From NCBI GenBank assembly GCA_024229515.1, contig JAAESI010000224.1, positions 1-64,000 on the forward strand: a stretch of DNA of 64,000 nucleotides, read 5' to 3'. Of this stretch, positions 26,401 to 33,946 are shown one piece after another. The translations under genes were made by a program, and so were the position numbers. Positions within the stretch are counted from its first letter, which is position 1. Every line of letters begins with the position of its first letter. Below the pieces are notes generated by a model. That model was not told the DNA's origin. It saw only the letters and a program-made list of their open reading frames with translations, and searched no databases. This DNA comes from Pseudomonadota bacterium. GTDB lineage: Bacteria > Myxococcota_A > UBA796 > UBA9615.

Positions 26401-29400
26401 GCCGTCGCCGTCGTCGTCGACGCCGTTCTCGCAGTCCTCGGTGATGCACTCCGACTCGGACGCGCAGTCGCTGTCGGCGCAATCCGCCGCGCCGTCACCG
26501 TCGTCGTCGAAGCCGTTGACGCAGTTCTCGACCACGCACGCGAGGTCGCCGAAGCAGTTGCTGTCGAAGCAGTCGATGTCGCCGTCGGCGTCGTCGTCGA
26601 TGCCGTTGCTGCAGTCCTCCGCCGGGGTCGCGGGGCAGGTCACATCCAGCACGTAGCCGCCCGCGTCGCTCACAGCGAAGCCGTCCACGCCGACGGCGTA
26701 GGTCTCCGACCCGGTGGTCGAGATCGTCACCGACTCGAGCGCGCTCACGCCCGTGGAGGCGCCCACGCAGTTGTCGGTCACGCACTCGCCGGTGGCGAGG
26801 TCGATGACGTACAGGTCCAGATCGACGGCATCGAGCACCGCCAGATCGATCGTCAGGTCGCCGCCGCCCGCGGGCGCCGCCACCTCGAAGAACTCCTCGG
26901 GGCCGGCCGCGACGGAGCCGCAGGCGTACAGGTCGAACAGCGTGTCGCCGCCCGTGGTGTCGCCTTCGACCGACTCACCGCAAGCCATCGTGGTGATCGT
27001 CGTGCACTCGGTGGGGCAGGCGCAGTCGCTGTCGGCGCAGTCGATCTCGCCGTCCAGATCGTCGTCCTGGCCGTTGCTGCAGTCCTCGACGAGGTCCGCG
27101 GGACAGTTCAGGTGGAGGTTCCACTCGCCGGCGGCGCCGAAGCGGCCGTCGATGACGAGGTCGATCGTCTCCCCCGCGGTCAGGTCCACGGTCACGGACT
27201 GGTCGCCGTAGCCCAGGCAGCCGCCCGCGTCGCAGCCGCCCACGCTGGAGAGCACGTACAGGTCCAGCTCCTCGCTCAGGCCCGTCAGGAGGAAGCTGTG
27301 TACGCCCGACTCGGTCGCCACGAACGTGACCACCTGCTCCGGTCCAGAGGCATCCCAGCCGCCGCAGTTGTAGCCGTCGAGGGCGTCGCTGTCGTACAGG
27401 GAGGTGTCGCCCGAGACGATGTCGCCGCACACCGGCGCCACGAGCACGGGGTCGCACTCGGTGCAGAACAGGTCGGCGGTGCACTCGTCGTCGTCGCAGT
27501 CCACGAGCACGTCGACGTCGTTGTCGACCTGGTCGTCGCAGACCTCCTCGATGCAGTCGGTGAAGAAGTCGCAGTCGTCGTCGACGCAGTCGATCAGCGA
27601 GTCGCCGTCGTTGTCGGCGCCGTCGGTGCAGTCCTCGCCGGTGCAGACCGGGTCCGACAGGCAGTCCGCGTCGGCGCAGTCGAGCTGGCCGTTGAGGTCG
27701 TCGTCCACGCCGTTGTCGCAGTCCTCAACGATGCAGTCGGGCGCCAGGGGGCAGTCCGGATCGAAGCAGTCGATGAGCCCGTCGCCGTCGTTGTCGATCT
27801 CGTCCGTGCAGTCCTCGTCCTCGCAGACGGGCGCGAGCACGCACTCGTCGTCGAAGCAGTCGAGGAAGCCGTCGCCGTCGTCGTCCACGCCGTTGAAGCA
27901 GTCCTCGGCGATGCAGGCGGAGTCCGCGACGCAGTCGGAGTCGCTGCAGTCGGCGAGGCCGTCGCCGTCGTCATCGAGGCCGTTGTCGCAGATCTCGTCG
28001 GCGCACAGCGGGTCGCCGAAGCAGTCCGGGTCGAGGCAGTCGGCGAGGCCGTCGCCGTCTTCGTCGCCGGTGAGCGAGCAGTCCTCGCCGCCACCCACGG
28101 AGCAGCTGGGATCGCCCAGGCAGGCCGGGTCGTCGCAGTCGGTCAGGCTGTTGCTGTCGTCGTCGCTGCCGTTGTCGCAGATCTCGGCGGTGTCGCAGGT
28201 GGGGTCGGCGGAGCACTCGGGATCGGCGCAGTCGATCGCACCGTCGCCGTCGTCGTCCACGCCGTTGGTGCACACCTCGGCGATGCAGACCGGCTCGGCC
28301 ACGCACTCCAGGTCGTCGCAGTCGGTGTCGCCGTCGCCGTCGTCATCCACGCCGCCGGTGCAGACCTCGTCGATGCACTCGGACTCGGTGGCGCACTCCG
28401 AGTCGGCGCAGTCCACGGCGCCGTCGAGGTCGTCGTCCAAGCCGTTGCCGCAGACCTCGACGAGGCAGTTGGAGTCCTCGCTGCACTCGGGATCGAGGCA
28501 GTCGGTCAACAGGTCGGCGTCGTTGTCGATGAAGTCGTCGCAGACCTCGTCGGTGCAGGCGGGGTCGACCACGCAGTCGAAGTCGCTGCAGTCCACGTCG
28601 CCGTCGGCGTCGTCGTCGAAGCCGTTGAAGCAGTCCGTCTCGAAGCTGCACTCGGGGCCGCCGAAGCAGTCCGGATCGACGCAGTCGATGAGCCCGTCGC
28701 CGTCGTCGTCCGCCTCGTTGTCGCAGTTCTCGACGAGGTAGCAGTTGATGTCCCCGACGCACTCCAGATCCTGGCAGTCGATGTCGCCGTCGTTGTCGTC
28801 GTCCAGCCCGTTGTTGCAGATCTCCGGGTCGACGCACTGGGGAACGAGCACGCAGTCGCTGTCGTCGCAGTCGACGTCGCCGTCCAGGTCGTTGTCGATG
28901 CCGTCGAAGCACTCCTCGCTCTCGGGGAGGCACTCCGGCAGCGTGTCACAGTCCGAATCGTCGCAGTCGAAGTCGCCGTCACCGTCGTCGTCGATCCCGT
29001 TGGTGCAGATCTCGATCGTCGTCTCGGCGCACGCCACGCTCAGGGTGAAGCTGGCCGAATCGGCGACGTCCTTGGAGTCCACCACGAGGTAGTAGGTGCC
29101 GCCGCCGAAGGCGAAGAAGGCGACCGACTCGACCGCATCGGTCAGCGACACGGACGACACGACGCACTCCAGCGGGTCGCACCCGGTGTTCTTGTCCTCC
29201 AGCACGTACAGGTCGAGATCGACGGGTTCGAGGGGCTCGAGCGACACCTCGAGGGTGTTGTCCGCGGGCAGGTCGAACTCCATCTCGTAGATGATCTCGT
29301 TGCCGTAGGCGGGGGTGATCCCGCACGCGTAGCCGTCCATCGAGGGGGTCCCGAAGATCGTGTCGCCGGAGGTGGCGCTGCTGCCGCAGTCGATGAAGTC

Positions 29401-32400
29401 CTCCGGCGCGCTGCAGACCTGGCTCGGGCAGGCGTCCTCGGTGACGCACTCGGTGTCGTCGCAGTCGATGTCGCCGTCGCCGTCGTCGTCGATCGAGTTG
29501 TCGCAGATCTCCGGCTGGCAGTAGAGCTCGGAGAAGCAGTCCGGGTCCAAGCAGTCGATCAGGCTGTTGGCGTTGTCGTCCAGCAGGTTGTCGCAGACCT
29601 CGGGGGCGCACTCGAGCTGGGAGCTGCAGTCGGGGTCGTCGCAGTCGGCGAGGCCGTCGCCGTCGTCGTCGAAGCCGTTGTTGCAGTCCTCGACGAAGCA
29701 GCCCGGCTCGCCGAAGCACTCGCTGTCGTCGCAGTCGGTGTCGCCGTCGAGGTCGTCGTCGAGGAAGTTGCCGCAGATCTCCACCGGGTCGGCGGGGCAG
29801 GTGATGTCGAGCACGTAGCCGCCGGAGTCGCCGTCGAAGCCGTCCACGGCGATGACGTATTCGACGCCGCCGACCGTGGTGATCGTCAGCTCTTCGACCG
29901 AGTCGGAGCCGGTGGAGGCGTCCACGCAGTCGTCCGGATCGCACTCGTCGCCGATGACCTCGAGCACGTACAGGTCGAGGTCGACGGGCTCGGTGATGGC
30001 GAGGTGGAACGTGACGTCGCCGCCGCCCTCGGGGGCGACGAAGCTGTACAGCTCCTCGGGGCCGGTCGCGGGCAGACCGCAGCCGTACAGGTCGATGAAC
30101 GCGTCGCCGTCGCCGGAGTCGCTGACGATGGCGTCGCCGCACTCGGTGACCGTCTCGGTGTCGCACGAACTCGGGCAGGCGCAGTCGGGATCGAAGCAGT
30201 CCACCAGCGTGTCGAAGTCGTCGTCGACGCCGTTTTCGCAGTCCTCGAGCAGGTCCGACGGGCACTGGGCGACGAGGTTGAAGAAGGACGACTGGCCGAA
30301 CCGTCCGTCGACCGCGATCAGGTAGTCCGTGCCCGCGACCCCGTCGAAGGTGACGGTCTGGTCGCCGAACGCGATGCAGTCATCGGGGTCGCAGGCCGGG
30401 CCGCCGGGCTCCAGCACGTACAGATCGAGCTCGGCCGTCAGCTGCGTCAGCGCAAACACGTGCTCGCCCGTCTCGGTGGCGGTGAACGAGTAGACGATCT
30501 CCGGGCCCGTGGCGTCCCAGCCGCCGCAGGAGTAGCTGTCGTTGGCGTCGGTGCCGGCGGTGATGTCGGCGGTGTGGCCGACGCCGAGGCCGCCGCAGGT
30601 CAGCGACTCCAAGGGCAGGCAGGCGGCGCAGTAGGGGTCGGTGTCGCACTCCGGATCGCCGCAGTCGGCGAGCAGGTCGTTGTCGTCGTCGATCTGGTTG
30701 TCGCAGGTCTCGAAGGTGCAGTCGGTGAAGACGTTGCAGTCCCCGTCGGCGCAGTCGATGTCGCCGTCGCCGTCGTCGTCGACGTCGTTGTCGCAGATCT
30801 CCGTGTTGCACAGCGAGTCGAAGAAACACTCCAGGTCGGCACAGTCGATGTCGCCGTCGCCGTCGTCGTCGCTGCCGTTGTCGCAGACCTCGATGGTGCA
30901 GATCAGCTCGCCGGTGCAGTCCGGGTCGGCGCAGTCGACGAAGCCGTCGCCGTCGTCGTCGAAGTTGTTGGTGCAGTCCTCGAGGGAGCACTCGGGGGTG
31001 CCGACGCAGTCCGAGTCGTCGCAGTCGATCGCGCCGTCGCCGTCGTTGTCGAGGCTGTCGTCGCAGACCTCATCGGCGCAGACGATCTCCGTCAGACACT
31101 CGTCGTCGTCGCAGTCGACGTCGCCGTCGCCGTCGTTGTCGAAGCTGTCGTCGCAGATCTCGTCGAGGCACACGGGCGCGGTGAAGCAGTCCGGGTCGAA
31201 GCAGTCCACGAGGCCGTCGCCGTCGTCGTCGACGCCGTCGTCGCAGACCTCGCCGCCGCCCAGGGTGCAGGCGCTGTCCCCGAGGCACGCGGGATCGTCG
31301 CAGTCGATCAGGGAGTTGGAGTCGTTGTCGATCGTGTCGTCGCAGATCTCGGTCGTGTCGCAGTCCGGGTCGCCGGAGCACTCGGGGTCGGCGCAGTCGA
31401 CGAAGCCGTCGCTGTCGTCGTCGATGACGTTGTCGCAGTCCTCGGCGATGCAGTCCGGTTCGGTGGAGCACTCGGGGTCGGCGCAGTCGATCTGGCCGTC
31501 GCCGTCGTCGTCCAGGGAGTTGCCGCAGTCCTCGACCAGGCAGGCGGGTTCGCCCACGCACTCGTCGTCGGCGCAGTCGGCGTCGCCGTCGCCGTCGTCG
31601 TCGATCGTGTTGTCGCAGACCTCGTCCACGCACGCGGGGAACGTGAAGCACTCGTCGTCGGCGCAGTCGATGTAGCCGTCGCCGTCGTCGTCGACCTCGT
31701 CGTCGCAGACCTCGTCCACGCAACCGGGGAAGACCGAGCAGTTCACGACGTCGTCGCAGTCCACGAGGGTGTCGCCGTCGTTGTCGGCGCCGTCGTCGCA
31801 GACCTCGATGGTGCAGAAGGTGTCGTAGATGCACTCGTCGTCGTTGCAGTCGATGTCGCCATCGCCGTCTTCATCGAGGCCGTTGTCGCAGTCCTCGGCG
31901 ATGCAGATGGTCTCCGGCACGCACTCGGCGTCGACGCAGTCGATGAAGCCGTCGCCGTCGTTGTCGAGTTCGTCGTCGCAGATCTCGGCGATGCACACCG
32001 GCGTCAGGGTGCAGTCGGGATCGACGCAGTCGACGAGGCCGTCGCCGTCATCATCGGTGCCGTTGTCGCAGTCCTCGGTGCCGCAGGTGGGCTCGGAGAC
32101 GCAGTCGGGGTCGGCGCAGTCGATGAAGCCGTCGCCGTCGTCGTCCAGGCCGGAGGTGCAGTCCTCGATGCCGCAAGCGGGATCGCCCACGCAGTCGGCG
32201 TCCACGCAGTCGACGAAGCCGTCGCCGTCGTCGTCCAGGCTGTTGTCGCAGACCTCGCCCGAGACCGCGCACACCGGCTGGGGCGCGCACGCGGGGTCGT
32301 CGCAGTCGACGAGGGAGTCGCCGTCGTCGTCGAGGCCGTTGGAGCAGTCCTCGGACAGGCAGACGGTCTGGGTCTGGCACTCCACGTCGGCGCAGTCGAC

Positions 32401-33894
32401 GAAGAAGTCGCCGTCGTCGTCGAGGCCGTTGTCGCAGATCTCGGGGGTGCACAGGGGCTCGTTGGCGATGCAGTCCGCGTCGGCGCAGTCGATGAAGCCG
32501 TCGGCGTTGTTGTCGAAGCCGTCGAAGCAGTTCTCGACGATGCAACCGGGCTCGGTGTCGCACTCCAGATCGGAGCAGTCGATGAAGCCGTCGGAGTCGT
32601 CGTCGATGCCGTTGAAGCAGTCCTCGGGCACGCAGAGGGCGTCGGCTTCGCAGTCGGGATCGAGGGGGTCGTTGGTGGCGTCGTCGGTGCAGTCGATGAA
32701 GCCGTCGCCGTCGTCGTCGATCCCGTTGCCGCAGTCCTCGTCCACGCAGGCGGGGGCGCCGGTGCACTGGTTGTCGTCGCAGTCGATGAAGCCGTCGCCG
32801 TCGTTGTCGGCGCCGTCGGTGCAGTCCTCGGAGCTGCAGATGGCCTCGAAGGCGCAGTCGGCGTCGTTGCAGTCGGTCGAGCCGTCGCCGTCGTTGTCGA
32901 TGCCGTCGGTGCAGTCCTCGGGGATGCAGAGGGGGTCGCCGATGCACTCGGTGTCGAAGCAGTCGAGGAAGCCGTCGAGGTCGTCGTCGAAGCCGTTGGT
33001 GCAGGTCTCCTCGATGCAGTCGCTGTTGAGCGTGCACTCGTCGTCGGCACAGTCCAGGAAGAGATCGCCGTCGTTGTCGACGCCGTCGATGCAGTCCTCG
33101 GCGATGCAGTCGGCCGAGGCGAGGCAGTCCGTGTCGACGCAGTCCACGGCGCCGTCGCCGTCGTCGTCGAAGCCGTTGGTGCAGTTCTCACCGGTGCAGG
33201 CGACGTTGGCGACGCAGTCGGTGTCGTCGCAGTCGGCGTCCCCGTCGGTGTCGTCGTCGACGCCGTTGGTGCAGTCCTCGGGGGTGCACTCGGGGAGGGC
33301 CGAGCAGGCGGCGTCGGCGCAGTCGATGAGGCCGTCGCCGTTGTTGTCGAGGCCGTCGTCGCAGATCTCGAAGCTGCAGGCGGGATCGGTGAAGCACTCG
33401 GGATCGAAGCAGTTGAGGAGGCCGTCGACGTCGTCGTCGAAGGGGTTCGCGCAGTTCTCGGGGTCGCAGTAGAAGGTCGCGAGGCAGTCCGCGTCGTCGC
33501 AGTCGACGTCACCGTCGCCGTCGTTGTCGATGCCGTCGAAGATGCCGTCGCCGTCCGGATCGGGGCTGGTGCAGTCTTCGGGCTCGGGGGTGGCGTCGTC
33601 GTCGTCGGTGGCGTCGTCGTCGTCCGTCGCGTCGTCGTCGTCCGTCGCGTCGTCATCGTCGGTGGCGTCGTCATCGTCGGTGGCGTCGTCGTCGTCGGTG
33701 GCGTCGTCGTCGTCCGTGGCGTCGTCGTCGTCCGTGGCGTCGTCGTCGTCCGTGGCGTCGTCGTCGTCGGTGGCGTCGTCGTCGTTGGCGACGGTGTCGT
33801 CGTCGTTGGCGGTGGCGTCGTCGTCGTCGTCAGGGCAGCCGGTCAGCAGAAAAAGAGCGGACAGAAGGGCGACGAGGCGGGCAATGCGAGGCAT
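23419..33894 (-). CDS. Giant 3,491-residue Asp/Cys-repeat lipoprotein
   Basis: Lipobox LLTGC (Cys 20) follows a typical signal, and a GGAGGAG ribosome site precedes the ATG. Residues about 21-103 are a poly-Asp stalk built from ATDDDD units. Then come, by hand count, about 77 copies of a 28-32-residue motif, xxCxNGxDDDGDGxxDCxDxxC (MopE/thrombospondin-3-like; the DxDGD loop should bind Ca2+). Eight PPC-like jelly rolls of about 115 residues are interspersed, each with DLDLYVL-type strands and a G-Y-x-C-G-x-x-x-x-G-P-E motif. Repeat counts between the jelly rolls run 32, 1, 4, 17, 1, 4, 9, 7, 2 from the N-terminus. Very likely an outer-membrane-anchored fibre or adhesin. No enzymatic domain is visible. 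Confidence 0.9.
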   Translation of the reverse strand: MPRIARLVALLSALFLLTGCPDDDDDATANDDDTVANDDDATDDDDATDDDDATDDDDATDDDDATDDDDATDDDDATDDDDATDDDDATDDDDATDDDDATPEPEDCTSPDPDGDGIFDGIDNDGDGDVDCDDADCLATFYCDPENCANPFDDDVDGLLNCFDPECFTDPACSFEICDDGLDNNGDGLIDCADAACSALPECTPEDCTNGVDDDTDGDADCDDTDCVANVACTGENCTNGFDDDGDGAVDCVDTDCLASADCIAEDCIDGVDNDGDLFLDCADDECTLNSDCIEETCTNGFDDDLDGFLDCFDTECIGDPLCIPEDCTDGIDNDGDGSTDCNDADCAFEAICSSEDCTDGADNDGDGFIDCDDNQCTGAPACVDEDCGNGIDDDGDGFIDCTDDATNDPLDPDCEADALCVPEDCFNGIDDDSDGFIDCSDLECDTEPGCIVENCFDGFDNNADGFIDCADADCIANEPLCTPEICDNGLDDDGDFFVDCADVECQTQTVCLSEDCSNGLDDDGDSLVDCDDPACAPQPVCAVSGEVCDNSLDDDGDGFVDCVDADCVGDPACGIEDCTSGLDDDGDGFIDCADPDCVSEPTCGTEDCDNGTDDDGDGLVDCVDPDCTLTPVCIAEICDDELDNDGDGFIDCVDAECVPETICIAEDCDNGLDEDGDGDIDCNDDECIYDTFCTIEVCDDGADNDGDTLVDCDDVVNCSVFPGCVDEVCDDEVDDDGDGYIDCADDECFTFPACVDEVCDNTIDDDGDGDADCADDECVGEPACLVEDCGNSLDDDGDGQIDCADPECSTEPDCIAEDCDNVIDDDSDGFVDCADPECSGDPDCDTTEICDDTIDNDSNSLIDCDDPACLGDSACTLGGGEVCDDGVDDDGDGLVDCFDPDCFTAPVCLDEICDDSFDNDGDGDVDCDDDECLTEIVCADEVCDDSLDNDGDGAIDCDDSDCVGTPECSLEDCTNNFDDDGDGFVDCADPDCTGELICTIEVCDNGSDDDGDGDIDCADLECFFDSLCNTEICDNDVDDDGDGDIDCADGDCNVFTDCTFETCDNQIDDDNDLLADCGDPECDTDPYCAACLPLESLTCGGLGVGHTADITAGTDANDSYSCGGWDATGPEIVYSFTATETGEHVFALTQLTAELDLYVLEPGGPACDPDDCIAFGDQTVTFDGVAGTDYLIAVDGRFGQSSFFNLVAQCPSDLLEDCENGVDDDFDTLVDCFDPDCACPSSCDTETVTECGDAIVSDSGDGDAFIDLYGCGLPATGPEELYSFVAPEGGGDVTFHLAITEPVDLDLYVLEVIGDECDPDDCVDASTGSDSVEELTITTVGGVEYVIAVDGFDGDSGGYVLDITCPADPVEICGNFLDDDLDGDTDCDDSECFGEPGCFVEDCNNGFDDDGDGLADCDDPDCSSQLECAPEVCDNLLDDNANSLIDCLDPDCFSELYCQPEICDNSIDDDGDGDIDCDDTECVTEDACPSQVCSAPEDFIDCGSSATSGDTIFGTPSMDGYACGITPAYGNEIIYEMEFDLPADNTLEVSLEPLEPVDLDLYVLEDKNTGCDPLECVVSSVSLTDAVESVAFFAFGGGTYYLVVDSKDVADSASFTLSVACAETTIEICTNGIDDDGDGDFDCDDSDCDTLPECLPESEECFDGIDNDLDGDVDCDDSDCVLVPQCVDPEICNNGLDDDNDGDIDCQDLECVGDINCYLVENCDNEADDDGDGLIDCVDPDCFGGPECSFETDCFNGFDDDADGDVDCSDFDCVVDPACTDEVCDDFIDNDADLLTDCLDPECSEDSNCLVEVCGNGLDDDLDGAVDCADSECATESECIDEVCTGGVDDDGDGDTDCDDLECVAEPVCIAEVCTNGVDDDGDGAIDCADPECSADPTCDTAEICDNGSDDDSNSLTDCDDPACLGDPSCSVGGGEDCSLTGDEDGDGLADCLDPDCFGDPLCADEICDNGLDDDGDGLADCSDSDCVADSACIAEDCFNGVDDDGDGFLDCFDDECVLAPVCEDEDCTDEIDNDGDGLIDCFDPDCPLAPDCIVEDCDNGVDDDLNGQLDCADADCLSDPVCTGEDCTDGADNDGDSLIDCVDDDCDFFTDCIEEVCDDQVDNDVDVLVDCDDDECTADLFCTECDPVLVAPVCGDIVSGDTSLYDSDALDGYNCGGWDASGPEQVVTFVATESGVHSFLLTGLSEELDLYVLSSVGGCDAGGCLGYGDQSVTVDLTAGETIDLVIDGRFGAAGEWNLHLNCPADLVEDCSNGQDDDLDGEIDCADSDCACPTECTTITTMACGESVEGDTTGGDTLFDLYACGSVAAGPEEFFEVAAPAGGGDLTIDLAVLDAVDLDLYVIDLATGECVTDNCVGASTGVSALESVTISTTGSETYAVGVDGFAVSDAGGYVLDVTCPATPAEDCSNGIDDDADGDIDCFDSNCFGDLACVVENCVNGFDDDGDGAADCADSDCASESECITEDCENGVDDDGDGDLDCADTECDLNPACATEDCFDGQDNDLDGDVDCADGDCVLEPACATPCSPAIATLTCSGGTVNGSTVGGPSNLTVYGCGATAAGPEAVIELVSGEAQVMDLTLTTVTSGMDLDLMLLAPNPGCEANGCQFAATSTELSGETLSFVAAEATTYFVVVDGKNTGDEADFALDVTCGTTPTTEFCSNGIDDDGDGDIDCEDDNCTGSPSCIVITEQCTNGIDDDADGFIDCADLDCATNTACVLPEDCSNGVDDDADGDIDCQDSDCALDANCYQVEVCDNGLDDDLDGDRDCEDLDCFAGPNCTTEVSCTNEFDDDGDGAEDCLDEDCLDDPACQVEVCNNGLDDDNDALLDCLDPDCQPSPLCPEVCNDAVDNDDDALTDCSDGDCSGQPGCTEVCNDGVDNDGDGATDCADADCTGPACETDEVCFGGFDEDGDGQADCADPDCNGDAFCITETCVAEDLNLARCGQTISVSHGGGAVTSNGCGGGGTGADNWHRFSPATDRLVSVSATPTLLPFEDIHLTLLVDEGLGCDPDSCLQSTRTTELTESLFFVAQAGETYFIGVDANTGADDTIYDLTVDCGPPPTVEVCGNGLDDDADGQTDCDDLNCEDSDVCNQAEACSNDLDDDGDGSVDCADADCAFSSDCISEADCGDSIDNDDDGLADCDDPECAGDPACPIVEDCNNDQDDDGDGEFDCQDPDCVFYANCLGEVDCDDGIDNDGNLTTDCADAACSTAVNCGGSGTEDCSNGLDDDGDALFDCADPQCATDGACAAEWCDDGVDNDGDGLDDCADPDCDTAYNCVTQSCPTLNTLACGASVSATLSGISDVDFYGCGFTGLGPEDGYTVQMPAFDSTLAVTLDHDADSDLDLVVTGSPFTNNCVLDECVGFSETAENPDTFAAGAPANQTVTVWVESASVYDGGAYTLSVECAALEVEDCTNGSDDDGDGLQDCADADCASDPLCLPAETCGNGIDDDGDGAIDCGDSDCDFQCVP
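33588..33834 (-). repeat. 18-nt tandem repeat encoding poly-Asp stalk
   Basis: Coding tandem array inside the giant lipoprotein, N-terminal end. The main unit encodes ATDDDD (18 nt); the outermost units are shorter variants (ANDDD, TVANDDD). Third-position changes (GTC/GTCC, AT/GT) show some divergence between copies. Such arrays can expand or contract by slippage without frameshift, so stalk length may vary between cells or strains. Confidence 0.85.
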
Positions 33895-33915
33895 GAAAGC
33901 TCCTCCGGGTAGAGG

Positions 33916-33940
33916 AGATTACCAGGGGGCCGACTACACT
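33916..33940. promoter_or_regulatory. Back-to-back divergent -10 elements
   Basis: The 52-bp gap between the two large lipoprotein genes contains TAATCT on the minus strand (33921-33916), placed for a short leader with GGAGGAG, and TACACT on the plus strand (33935-33940), 6 nt before the ATG at 33947. One regulator bound between them could control both genes. Confidence 0.4.
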
Positions 33941-33946
33941 CCCTCG

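Noticed and set aside
23419..33500. Regular spacing of near-identical GTCGTCGTC/GCAGTC blocks every 85-95 bp, CRISPR-like at first sight
   Set aside because: The blocks encode the Asp/Cys protein repeats in a single open frame; repeats are imperfect, spacers are coding and no cas genes are present.
23818..33912. A plus-strand open frame of over 3,300 codons opposite the giant lipoprotein gene
   Set aside because: Its product is Val/Ala/Arg-rich with no signal, domain or start site. It is open only because antisense GAC/GAT/TGC/GGC codons never read as stops in that frame.
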